From contig CAZCSY010000078.1 of NCBI GenBank assembly GCA_964501505.1, positions 1 through 6,954 of the forward strand: a stretch of DNA of 6,954 nt, in the 5' to 3' direction. This document shows positions 1-5,541 of the stretch, piece by piece. A model generated the notes under the pieces. The model was not told the origin of the DNA and ran no database searches. It saw nothing but the letters and a program-made list of their open reading frames with translations. Position 1 is the first letter of the stretch, and every line of letters begins with the position of its first letter. Both the position numbers and the translations under genes were made by a program. This DNA is from CAZCSY01 sp964501505. GTDB taxonomy: Bacteria > Omnitrophota > Gorgyraeia > Velamenicoccales > Velamenicoccaceae.

Positions 1-533
1 GTGCCCGCGGACGCGCCCTTCTGGATGCGATCCGCAAAGACCCTGCCCGTCTCTTCAACGGAGGCGCCGTTCTTTTTGGCTACGTACTCAAAGATGACCA
101 GCCGGTCCTTGTTCTCTTCCTCCACCATCGTCAGCCTCCCCGGATCGAGGGAGGCCTTGTCAAAGACGTCGATAAACCCGTTCTCGTTCTCGCCGATATA
201 CCCCTGGGACTCGAGCAGCACGATGCGGGCCCGCCGCTCCTTGCGCCGCTCGATGGCGACCGCGACCTGGTCTGGAAAATCGGAGAGCTCGCCGGCACAA
301 GCGGCAGGGACGATAAAATCAAGGAGACTTGTCTTCTGGATAGCCTGTGCCTCTTCCTTCACCGGGGGGCCGGCGATCATGTCCTCGATGGAATCCACGT
401 CGCGCGCCACGTGCTGATAGATATCCAGGCGCATGTTCACGTCCAGCTTGATGGGATCCTTGGAGTCGATGCGGACGCGCGCACACCCCACCACCAACAT
501 CATCACCGCGCACCATTTAATCGCTCTCTTCAT
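1..533 (-). CDS. YnbE-YdbL fusion lipoprotein (DUF1318), 3' end outside window
   Basis: Envelope lipoprotein predicted to work with the YdbH-like protein encoded just upstream in an intermembrane lipid-transport bridge. I read 177 residues from ATG at 533 to the left edge with no stop. Residues 1-17 form a lipoprotein signal (basic start MKRAIK, hydrophobic stretch, lipobox LVVGC, Cys17). The +2 residue is Ala, not Asp, which fits outer-membrane sorting. Residues about 20-53 resemble E. coli YnbE (DPIKLDVNMRLDI against EPITINMNVKIEH from memory, then DVDSIEDM). Residues about 84-177 resemble YdbL/DUF1318 (SQGYIGENENGFIDV; VAKKNGASVEETGRVFADRI). The linker contains LLDFIVPAACAGE, which could be a decayed signal-peptide end of an ancestral separate YdbL. 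By comparison with YdbL perhaps 10-25 residues are missing at the C-terminus. The start overlaps the end of the YdbH-like gene by 17 nt; a GGAGGAGGG purine run (542-550) supplies the ribosome binding site. The family call is strong; the joint function is inferred from E. coli. Confidence 0.85.
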   Translation of the reverse strand, partial: MKRAIKWCAVMMLVVGCARVRIDSKDPIKLDVNMRLDIYQHVARDVDSIEDMIAGPPVKEEAQAIQKTSLLDFIVPAACAGELSDFPDQVAVAIERRKERRARIVLLESQGYIGENENGFIDVFDKASLDPGRLTMVEEENKDRLVIFEYVAKKNGASVEETGRVFADRIQKGASAG

Positions 534-1551
534 GACCGCTTCCCTCCTCCAGACCGTGCCAGACGACCTCCATCTGCCGGCTCCCGGCAGAACCATCTAA
601 CATAAAGTCCAGCTTGACGTTACGACCTTCCAAACCGCAGACAATCTTCCCCTTATCATAATAGTAATTCTTTAAATTTTCAACGACAATATTACCGGCC
701 TTTCCCCCGGCCCCGGCGCCCTTCAGCATCGAGGCGTCCGAGACATAAAACCGGCCGCCCTCCTCGCTGATGAGCGTGCCGCTCAAAGTCAGGACCTGCC
801 CGCCCCGCACGGTAAAAGAGAGCCGGCCGCCATAGATGCCGGTCGCGTCCATCCGCTCGCGGAGCTTGAGGGCGCGGATCAGCTCTGCCACGTCCAACCC
901 CCGCACATCGACCTGGCCCTCCGCATCAAAGGTCGACGCACCGAAAGACGCCTGGCCGCTCAACGTGACGGCCGCGCCCAAAAGGCGAGCCTCCAGCCGC
1001 GTCACAGAGAGACGGTCCCCCAAAAGGAACGCCGCGACGGTAATGGCTGACGCCTCATTGTCAAAAAGGCGCAGGCGGCGGCACCCTGCGTCGAGAAGAA
1101 GTGGTTTCGTCTCCGGCGCGCGCCGAATACTCAGACTCGCCCCTTCCAGACGTAACCCGGGTCCCGATAAGACGTCAAGGGTCCCCTCCCCTTCCTTCAG
1201 GGCAAGCGGAAACGGCGCCAAGAGCTGACCAAGATAGTAAAAGAGCGTGACCCCGGACACCCGGCCTGACCAGACGGCGCCCGGCCCTGCGGCCGGGATC
1301 TTGAAGGCGACCGCCTCGGCGCGCACCCGCCGCCATCCGACATCCAACCCCTTCACGCGCACGGTCCACGCCGGATAGGCGCGGCTGAGGTATCGGGTGA
1401 GTACCGCGAGGACGAGCCGGTCCTTGAAAGAAAGGAGAAAAGCCGCGGCGAGCAGGAAAAGAAAAATGCTCGCGAAAAGAACGCGGCGTTTGCTAAAAAA
1501 GACGCGGCACGTGCTCGAGGGAGCAGAGCGCTTGCGGTGGACATCTTCCAT
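517..1551 (-). CDS. Short YdbH/AsmA-like intermembrane lipid-transport protein
   Basis: Predicted inner-membrane-anchored periplasmic protein of the AsmA-like (YdbH, TamB, YhdP) group, whose members form long beta grooves that carry phospholipid between membranes. It has 344 residues. An N-terminal basic segment (RKR, KRR) precedes one transmembrane helix at about residues 23-41 (VLFASIFLFLLAAAFLL). The rest is mostly alternating beta strands with recurrent amphipathic repeats (LSVTRLEARLLGAAVTLSG, ATGIYGGRLSFTV, LTLSGTLIS). The C-terminal third (GGRFYVSDASML, NIVVENLKNYYYDKGKI, NVKLDFMLDGSAGSRQMEVVWHG) resembles the YdbH C-terminal region that meets YnbE. E. coli YdbH is about 880 residues, so this is a very short version. 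It is intact, not truncated: it has a start, a stop (TAA 517-519) and an in-frame stop just upstream of ATG 1551. GGGGGG at 1557-1562 is the likely ribosome binding site. The next gene starts inside its last codons and is YnbE-YdbL-like, which strongly supports the assignment. Sequence similarity alone would only give a generic AsmA-like call. Confidence 0.75.
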   Translation of the reverse strand: MEDVHRKRSAPSSTCRVFFSKRRVLFASIFLFLLAAAFLLSFKDRLVLAVLTRYLSRAYPAWTVRVKGLDVGWRRVRAEAVAFKIPAAGPGAVWSGRVSGVTLFYYLGQLLAPFPLALKEGEGTLDVLSGPGLRLEGASLSIRRAPETKPLLLDAGCRRLRLFDNEASAITVAAFLLGDRLSVTRLEARLLGAAVTLSGQASFGASTFDAEGQVDVRGLDVAELIRALKLRERMDATGIYGGRLSFTVRGGQVLTLSGTLISEEGGRFYVSDASMLKGAGAGGKAGNIVVENLKNYYYDKGKIVCGLEGRNVKLDFMLDGSAGSRQMEVVWHGLEEGSGHEESD

Positions 1552-1556
1552 GGAAA

Positions 1557-1562
1557 CCCCCC
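1557..1562 (-). promoter_or_regulatory. Ribosome binding site of the YdbH-like gene
   Basis: GGGGGG, read on the minus strand, lies 5 nt before ATG 1551. It is a G-run, not a textbook AGGAGG, and its upstream bases (1561-1562) are part of a small GC hairpin (1561-1575), so translation could depend on how the leader folds. It supports the start at 1551; an in-frame TAA lies just upstream. Confidence 0.5.
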
Positions 1563-1622
1563 GGGCTTACCCCGGCAGAATCTTCGCAATGGCCGGGGCT
1601 TGCCCGGGGTATTCTGCGAAGA
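1561..1622. repeat. Composite palindromic (REP-like) element
   Basis: Several inverted repeats overlap here. Outer arms TCTTCGCA (1581-1588) and TGCGAAGA (1615-1622) are perfect 8-base complements and enclose a second stem CCGGG (1593-1597)/CCCGG (1603-1607). A further small hairpin is CCGGG (1561-1565)/CCCGG (1571-1575). Alternative pairings also exist: TACCCCGG (1568-1575) with CCGGGGTA (1604-1611), and CCCCGGC (1570-1576) with GCCGGGG (1592-1598). The two halves each begin with a CCGGG-CTT-CCC motif, suggesting a duplicated and partly inverted unit. It could be a dispersed extragenic palindrome, an mRNA-stabilising structure at the end of the nuclease message, or a switch hiding the YdbH-like ribosome binding site, since 1561-1562 lie in both. 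No U-tract follows, so a standard terminator is unlikely. Confidence 0.65.
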
Positions 1623-1640
1623 CGTGATAAGACGGGCGTT

Positions 1641-3107
1641 TTAGCGGCGCAGGCACCGCAGCAAAACTTCCTCTTCTTTTTGGGGCATGCTGACGGCCAC
1701 CCCTTCGGCCCTCAGGGCGTCGTAGAGAGCGCGCGTCTCGTCTTCGTCGCCGTGGACCAGGAAGACCCCTTGCCGGGGATCGGCCTCGCGGGCATAGCGC
1801 ACCAGGTCATCCCGGTCCGCATGGCCGGAGAGGGCGTTGATGACCACGACCTCGGCGTTCAGCTCGTGCTCCATGCCGTAGATACGTACCACCTTCTGTC
1901 TGTCCACGATGCGCTTGCCCAGCGTATCCTTGGCCATGTAGCCGACGACGAGGATGGTGTTGCGCGATTCGGTGATGGTGTTCTTCAGGTGGTGCAGGAC
2001 GCGGCCCGCCTCGCACATGCCGGAGCCCGCGAGGATGATCATGGGCCGCTTGTCGACGTTGAGGGCCTTGGACTCGGTCTGACTCTGGACGTAACGCAGG
2101 TTCATAAAATCAAAGGGGCTCGCGCCGCTCTTGACGAGATCCTTGACATGCTGGTCGAGGTAATGGACGTTGCGCCGGAAGACCTCCGTCACGCGCGTCG
2201 CCAGCGGGCTATCCACGAAGATCGGTATCGACGGGATGAGCCGGTCCTTCAGGAGCCGCGCGATGCAATAGATGACCTCCTGCGTGCGCTCCAGGGCAAA
2301 GGCGGGGATGATGATCTTGCCCTTGCGCGCCACCGTGCGGTTGATGACGTTGCAAAGCGTCTGCTTGGCTTCTTCGATAGAAGAGTGCTTGCGGCCGCCG
2401 TACGTCGACTCGAGGATCAAATAATCCAGATCGCAGAGCACGACCGGATCGTTGAGCATCGGCAATTCCTTGCGGCCCAGGTCGACGGCATAGCCAAGCC
2501 GCAGCACGCCGGTCGAGAGTCGCACCTCGAGGAGCATGACGCTCGCGCCCAGGATATGCCCCGCGTCGTAAAACGTCACTGTCGTATCCGCCGACACCTT
2601 GAAACGCTGGCCGTAGTGCAGGGGCCGGAACTTGGTCATCGCCCGCAGGGCATCGCGCTCGGTGTAGAGCGGTCCGCGCACCTCCGGCGTTTCGTGGTTG
2701 CGCTCGCGGCCGCGGCGGCGGTGAGACACCTTGCGGGCCAGCTTCTTCAGGTAACGGGCGTCCTCTTCCTGGATATGGCCACTGTCGGCGAGCATCAGCT
2801 TGCACAGGTCACGGGTCGCGGAGGTCGCGTAGATCTTGGCGCGCAGGCCGTGTTTGAAGAGCGTCGGGATGTTGCCGCAATGGTCGATGTGGGCGTGCGA
2901 CAGGACCACGGCGTCGATGTGCTGGGGCAGAAAGGCAAAGGTCGTGTTGACGCGGTAAAACTCCGCGCGCCGGCCGTAGAAGAGCCCGGCGTCGATCAGG
3001 ACGCGTGCCTTGGGCGTCGTCAACAGGTGGCTGGACCCCGTCACGGTCCTCACCCCGCCCAGAAACTGCAGCCGGCAGCGGTCAATATCCCGTCGGACCT
3101 TCTTCAT
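1641..3107 (-). CDS. Beta-CASP metallo-beta-lactamase RNase (YSH1/CPSF-like)
   Basis: Cytoplasmic zinc-dependent ribonuclease of the CPSF-73/YSH1 family (COG1236 type), predicted to cut RNA endo- and possibly exonucleolytically. The 488 residues match the usual 450-550. The metallo-beta-lactamase part has HAHIDH (71-76), His184 in AGHILGAS, Asp209 in AVDLGRK and His452 in VHGD. The beta-CASP part has motif A Glu233 (ESTYGG), the PAFALERTQE segment (268-277), motif B at SGMCEAGRVLHH (362-373) and motif C His429 (SGHAD). All metal ligands I can identify are present, so it should be active. There is no N-terminal KH domain, unlike archaeal aCPSF1, and no signal peptide. An Arg/His-rich stretch (about 122-148, HRRRGRERNHE) precedes LYTERDA and looks like an insertion. 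The metal-ligand Asp is preceded by AV where SG is commoner. ATG 3107 overlaps the redoxin gene by 26 nt; the fold begins at residue 13, so a later start is unlikely. AAGAGG about 10 nt upstream is the probable ribosome binding site. Confidence 0.93.
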   Translation of the reverse strand: MKKVRRDIDRCRLQFLGGVRTVTGSSHLLTTPKARVLIDAGLFYGRRAEFYRVNTTFAFLPQHIDAVVLSHAHIDHCGNIPTLFKHGLRAKIYATSATRDLCKLMLADSGHIQEEDARYLKKLARKVSHRRRGRERNHETPEVRGPLYTERDALRAMTKFRPLHYGQRFKVSADTTVTFYDAGHILGASVMLLEVRLSTGVLRLGYAVDLGRKELPMLNDPVVLCDLDYLILESTYGGRKHSSIEEAKQTLCNVINRTVARKGKIIIPAFALERTQEVIYCIARLLKDRLIPSIPIFVDSPLATRVTEVFRRNVHYLDQHVKDLVKSGASPFDFMNLRYVQSQTESKALNVDKRPMIILAGSGMCEAGRVLHHLKNTITESRNTILVVGYMAKDTLGKRIVDRQKVVRIYGMEHELNAEVVVINALSGHADRDDLVRYAREADPRQGVFLVHGDEDETRALYDALRAEGVAVSMPQKEEEVLLRCLRR

Positions 3108-3756
3108 ATCCCATGAACCTCTTTTTGGGCGTCGTCGGTTGGGATGGGGGCTCTGCCGGCAGCGGCCGGCCGTCCTCCGTCAACAGCTGGTCCAGCAAGG
3201 CCTCGATATGGCCGAAGTCCAGGGCGCCCGCGTACTTGGCGCGAATAAAACCCCGCCGGTCCACGAGATACACCGACGGAACGACGAGAAAACCATAGGC
3301 CATCTTGATCTGGTTGTCGTCGTCCATGATCACCGGGAACTTGACGGCGGCCTCCTGCAGTTGATCAAAGACATAATGAGCGGAATCCTCGAAGCTCTCC
3401 CAGTTCGGCGAGTGGACGCCGACGATCTCCAGGCCGCGCGGCCGGTAGCGCTCGTACAGACGGTCCATTTCGACCACGGCCTTGCGGCAACCGATATGAC
3501 TACCCGTCCAGAAGAAGAAGAGCACGACCTTTCCGCGCAGCTCCTTCAAGGAAAGGTGCTCATACGCATGGGCGTTGAAAGAGATCCTGTGGGGGATCTC
3601 GGGGGCAAGGCGCAAGGACGGCTTGGCGCACCCGGCGAGCGGTACGGTCAAGGCCAAACAGGAAGCGAGGAAAAACCCCCTTACGGGAACCCCGCGCCCC
3701 GGGCGCCTGGACGACACCCCGCCGGCAAAGACACGCATCCCTATCTTTACGGACAT
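3082..3756 (-). CDS. TlpA-like thioredoxin-fold lipoprotein with HxxC site
   Basis: Predicted periplasmic membrane-anchored redoxin of the TlpA/ResA/AhpC-TSA type, 224 residues from ATG 3756. A basic N-region (SSRRPGRG) is followed by a hydrophobic core and lipobox (FFLASCLALTVPLAGC), with lipidated Cys43. The thioredoxin fold runs from about residue 55 to 195: SLKELRGKVVLFFFW, active site SHIGC (86-90), then EIVGVHSP, FPVIMDDDNQIKMAYG, and VPSVYLVDRRGFI carrying the cis-Pro (about 160). Where typical members have WCxxC, this protein has S-H-I-G-C: the first, nucleophilic Cys is His and only the second Cys remains. Disulphide exchange by the usual mechanism is therefore doubtful. The tail after about 195 is Pro-rich (LPAEPPSQPTTPKK) and probably disordered. 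I chose 3756, 5 nt after the PAS gene stop. A GTG at 3804 would add 16 residues, overlap the PAS gene and place the signal deep inside; ATG 3738 is also possible. It overlaps the nuclease start by 26 nt. Confidence 0.85.
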   Translation of the reverse strand: MSVKIGMRVFAGGVSSRRPGRGVPVRGFFLASCLALTVPLAGCAKPSLRLAPEIPHRISFNAHAYEHLSLKELRGKVVLFFFWTGSHIGCRKAVVEMDRLYERYRPRGLEIVGVHSPNWESFEDSAHYVFDQLQEAAVKFPVIMDDDNQIKMAYGFLVVPSVYLVDRRGFIRAKYAGALDFGHIEALLDQLLTEDGRPLPAEPPSQPTTPKKRFMGYEEGPTGY

Positions 3757-3761
3757 GGTTT

Positions 3762-4307
3762 TTAGTCGGCGGGGTAACGAGGCGGTCGGGACAGATCGCG
3801 GCACAGGGCATTCACCTCGGCTTTGAGCGATGCGATCTCTTGTTCGTAGCGGGACTTGATGCTCTCGTGGACGCGGACGGACTTCAGGAGCGCCCGGAAC
3901 GACTCGCGCTCGCGCTCCTTGATCGCGTTGCGGCGCGTGACGTCGATACCGATGCCAAGGCTGCCGATGACGGTGCCGTCGCGGCTCTTGACGGGGATGC
4001 CGGACCAGGAGACGCAGCGCCGCTCGCCCCGCTTGGTCCTAAGCGTCCATTCGATGTCCTTGAAGGGCATCTTGACCGCCGCGCCGATCGTCTGCAGGAC
4101 GCTCTGACGGTAGGACGCGTCGGGATAGAGGCGTTCGATGATCTGCGTGGGTCCGGTCGCCTCGCGCACGGAGTAACCCGTCATCTCCGCCACGGCCTTG
4201 TTCCAGATGAGGATACGCCCCTTGGCGTCGAAGGCCACGACCGCGACGTTGGCCGTGTCGATGAGTTCCTTGTAAACCCCAATGTCACGATCGAGGAGGA
4301 GCCTCAT
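3762..4307 (-). CDS. Stand-alone PAS domain protein with predicted coiled-coil tail
   Basis: Cytoplasmic sensory protein of 181 residues with no recognisable output domain. A PAS domain spans about residues 8-127: ELIDTANVAVVAFDAKGRI, the conserved IWNKAVAEMTGYS (34-46), and a PAC-like end (WSGIPVKSRDGTVIGSLGIGIDVT, 101-124). The C-terminal part (about 127-172) is charged and heptad-like (AIKERERESFRALLKS, YEQEIASLKAEVNALCRDL), so it is probably a dimerising coiled coil. There is no kinase, GGDEF, HTH or methyl-accepting region, no transmembrane helix and no signal peptide. Ligand unknown; Cys98 and Cys169 are visible, but I see no haem or flavin signature. ATG 4307 is 6 nt after the flavin-protein stop, and AAGG (4312-4315) overlaps that stop codon, implying translational coupling. 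Given the histidine kinase and regulator upstream, it may feed a signal to them or to a partner elsewhere; that is inference. Confidence 0.85.
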   Translation of the reverse strand: MRLLLDRDIGVYKELIDTANVAVVAFDAKGRILIWNKAVAEMTGYSVREATGPTQIIERLYPDASYRQSVLQTIGAAVKMPFKDIEWTLRTKRGERRCVSWSGIPVKSRDGTVIGSLGIGIDVTRRNAIKERERESFRALLKSVRVHESIKSRYEQEIASLKAEVNALCRDLSRPPRYPAD

Positions 4308-4313
4308 GGCGCC

Positions 4314-4826
4314 TTAAAGGGCGAACCGCGACCTCAGATCGCCGCTGGTGGCGATCTCGACCACTTCGATGACGCGGATCTTGATGATGGCGAACTTCTC
4401 GGGCAGCGCCAGCTCGACCGGCGGGGCCTGCTTGCCCGAGCGCACGCTGTAGAGGATGCGCTGGACGGTAAAGTCGGTCTTGATCTGCTGGAACTCCTCG
4501 GCCAACATCTGGAATTCCTGTCCGCGCTCCATGACCGTCGCCGTGCCGTTGAGCTGGTATCCCATGAAGTTCCTCTCGTCCACCAGCCCGAGCGAGACGC
4601 GCGGGTTCTTCTTCAGGTTCACATAGGTCGTCCCGATGACGTGGTCCACCAGGTACAGGACGTTCTTGTCGACCTGCGCGATGATCTTGGGCGCGACGTT
4701 GGGCATGCGCTCCTCATTGCAGGTGGCGACGTTCACGAACCGCCCCCTCGACAAAAACGGCAGGAGATCCTTGAGCAGCAACTCCCCCTGTTCTACCGAT
4801 AACTTTTTAATGGCTTTTCTACGCAT
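4314..4826 (-). CDS. FMN split-barrel (pyridoxamine 5'-phosphate oxidase-like) protein
   Basis: Small cytoplasmic flavin-binding protein of 170 residues in the PNPOx-like split-barrel superfamily. The characteristic core is FLSRGRFVNVATCNEERMPNV (about 24-44), then VLYLVDHVIGTTYVNLKKNP (56-75, the strand and helix region that usually contacts FMN phosphate), VSLGLVDERNFMGYQLNGTATV (77-98) and a C-terminal strand FAIIKIRVIEVVEI (145-158). It lacks the extended C-terminal PLP-binding region of true PdxH (about 218 residues in E. coli), so it is more likely a general flavin reductase, a flavin or haem-related protein, or a redox protein of unknown substrate. ATG 4826 directly follows the nth stop codon (TAGATG), with AAGGGG (4833-4838) 6 nt upstream inside the end of nth. 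A perfect 20-bp palindrome lies immediately before that ribosome binding site. The superfamily call is firm; the substrate is not known. Confidence 0.87.
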   Translation of the reverse strand: MRRKAIKKLSVEQGELLLKDLLPFLSRGRFVNVATCNEERMPNVAPKIIAQVDKNVLYLVDHVIGTTYVNLKKNPRVSLGLVDERNFMGYQLNGTATVMERGQEFQMLAEEFQQIKTDFTVQRILYSVRSGKQAPPVELALPEKFAIIKIRVIEVVEIATSGDLRSRFAL

Positions 4827-5540
4827 CTATAACCCCTTGCGCCGGGATATCCCGGCGCTCACGTTGTGATCTCGGCCAGGGGCCCGTCCTACCAGACTCG
4901 ACGGACACGGCCTGTTCACCACGCACACCGGGCACTGCGGGGCGCGCGCCGTGCACACGCGGCGGCCGTGCAGGATCAACCGCAGACTCCAGCGGCCCCA
5001 CTCCTTCCTATCACATAACCGCATCAGATCCCGCTCGACCTTCACGGGGTCGTCGTGGCGCGTCAGGCCCAGACGCCTGCTCACGCGCAAGACATGCGTG
5101 TCCACGGCGATCCCCTCGTTCCTGCCGAACGCGCCGTAAAGGACGCAGTTGGCGGTCTTGCGGGCCACGCCGGGCAGCGTCAGCAACCTTTCCATCGTGC
5201 CGGGCACGCGGCCGCCGAAATCGGCGATGAGTTTTTTGGCCGCGGCGATGATATTTTTCGTCTTGTTGCGATAGAAGCCCGTCGACCGGATGGCCGCTTC
5301 GAATTTTTTCACGTCGGCGTGCGCGTAATCCTGGACCGTGCGGTAGGCGCGAAAGAGGTCCTGCGTCACCGTATTGACGCGCGCGTCCGTGCACTGCGCC
5401 GAGAGGATCGTCGCCACCAGGACCTCGAGAGGACTCCCCTGATCCAGGGCCATCTTCGGCTGCGGGTACGCTTTTTTAAGCAGGGCCAGTATCCGACGCC
5501 TTGTCCGGGGGCGGCTTGTTCGAGGCGAGGCCTCAAACAT
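4827..5540 (-). CDS. nth: Endonuclease III, DNA glycosylase/AP lyase
   Basis: Base-excision repair enzyme that removes oxidised pyrimidines and cuts the abasic strand by beta-elimination. It has 237 residues from ATG 5540 (E. coli Nth has 211). Features: VATILSAQCTDARVN (about 42-56), the helix-hairpin-helix LLTLPGVARKTANCVL with catalytic Lys128, catalytic Asp147 in VDTHVLRVSRRLGL, and the C-terminal 4Fe-4S motif C-x6-C-x2-C-x5-C at Cys196, 203, 206 and 212 (within HGRRVCTARAPQCPVC). All key residues are present. Compared with the family it has a short basic N-terminal extension (TSRPRTRRR) and about 25 residues after the last Cys (PSSLVGRAPGRDHNV...). Start 5540 was chosen because AAGGGA (5548-5553) lies 7 nt upstream and the regulator stop is 1 nt away; an alternative start at 5567 would overlap the regulator gene. 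The stop TAG abuts the next ATG. Confidence 0.96.
   Translation of the reverse strand: MFEASPRTSRPRTRRRILALLKKAYPQPKMALDQGSPLEVLVATILSAQCTDARVNTVTQDLFRAYRTVQDYAHADVKKFEAAIRSTGFYRNKTKNIIAAAKKLIADFGGRVPGTMERLLTLPGVARKTANCVLYGAFGRNEGIAVDTHVLRVSRRLGLTRHDDPVKVERDLMRLCDRKEWGRWSLRLILHGRRVCTARAPQCPVCVVNRPCPSSLVGRAPGRDHNVSAGISRRKGL
4833..4838 (-). promoter_or_regulatory. Ribosome binding site of the FMN split-barrel gene
   Basis: AAGGGG on the minus strand, 6 nt before ATG 4826 and within the last codons of nth. It fixes the start of the flavin-protein gene and lies directly next to the perfect palindrome 4839-4858, which could affect ribosome access. Confidence 0.6.
4839..4858. repeat. Perfect 20-bp palindrome upstream of a ribosome binding site
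   Basis: GCGCCGGGAT followed by its exact reverse complement ATCCCGGCGC. In RNA it would give an 8-bp all-GC stem with an ATAT loop. It lies inside the nth coding region, where it encodes residues AGISRR near the C-terminus, and ends exactly where the AAGGGG ribosome binding site of the next gene begins. It might modulate translation of the flavin protein, stabilise processed mRNA, or be a protein-binding site. No T-run follows on the minus strand, so termination is unlikely. Confidence 0.7.
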
Positions 5541-5541
5541 T

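Larger units (their letters stand above)
1552..1640. other. Intergenic gap filled by GC-rich inverted repeats
   Basis: The only real non-coding gap in the window, between the nuclease stop (1641) and the YdbH-like start (1551). It contains the ribosome binding site of the YdbH-like gene (1557-1562) and interlocking inverted repeats described separately. I see no convincing -35/-10 promoter on either strand and no T-run typical of an intrinsic terminator on the minus strand. Whether the YdbH-like and YnbE-YdbL genes are co-transcribed with the upstream unit cannot be decided from sequence. Confidence 0.8.

Noticed and set aside
1..417. A 138-codon plus-strand open frame at the left edge.
   Set aside because: Antisense to the YnbE-YdbL gene; Ser/Arg-rich translation typical of the complement of GC-rich coding DNA.
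319..516. A 65-codon minus-strand open frame within the YnbE-YdbL region.
   Set aside because: It is in a different frame from the ATG 533 reading, which gives a lipobox and DUF1318-like sequence through to the window edge; this one is Gly/Arg-rich and unrecognisable.
1561..1622. Intrinsic terminator after the nuclease gene.
   Set aside because: The stems are strong but no run of T follows on the minus strand; the downstream bases are a G-run and TTT only.
1680..3116. A 478-codon open frame on the plus strand, antisense to the nuclease gene.
   Set aside because: It mirrors codon structure of a clear GC-rich gene on the other strand; its translation is rich in Arg, Val, Asp, His and Gln with no recognisable domain, and no convincing start signal was seen.
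3010..3765. A 251-codon plus-strand open frame antisense to the redoxin gene.
   Set aside because: The minus-strand frame has a lipobox and thioredoxin fold; the plus-strand product has no recognisable motif.
3757..3804. Start of the redoxin gene at GTG 3804, with a GAGG upstream.
   Set aside because: It overlaps the PAS gene by 43 nt and puts the lipobox Cys at residue 59, unusually far for a lipoprotein signal; ATG 3756, just after the PAS stop, is more plausible, though not certain.
3840..4802. A 320-codon plus-strand open frame across the PAS and flavin-protein genes.
   Set aside because: It spans two well-supported minus-strand genes and their junction; the translation is low-complexity-like (Asp, Leu, Arg rich) without a domain.
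4314..4826. Naming the flavin protein pdxH.
   Set aside because: It is about 50 residues shorter than PdxH and lacks the extended C-terminal substrate-binding region; only the split-barrel superfamily can be supported.
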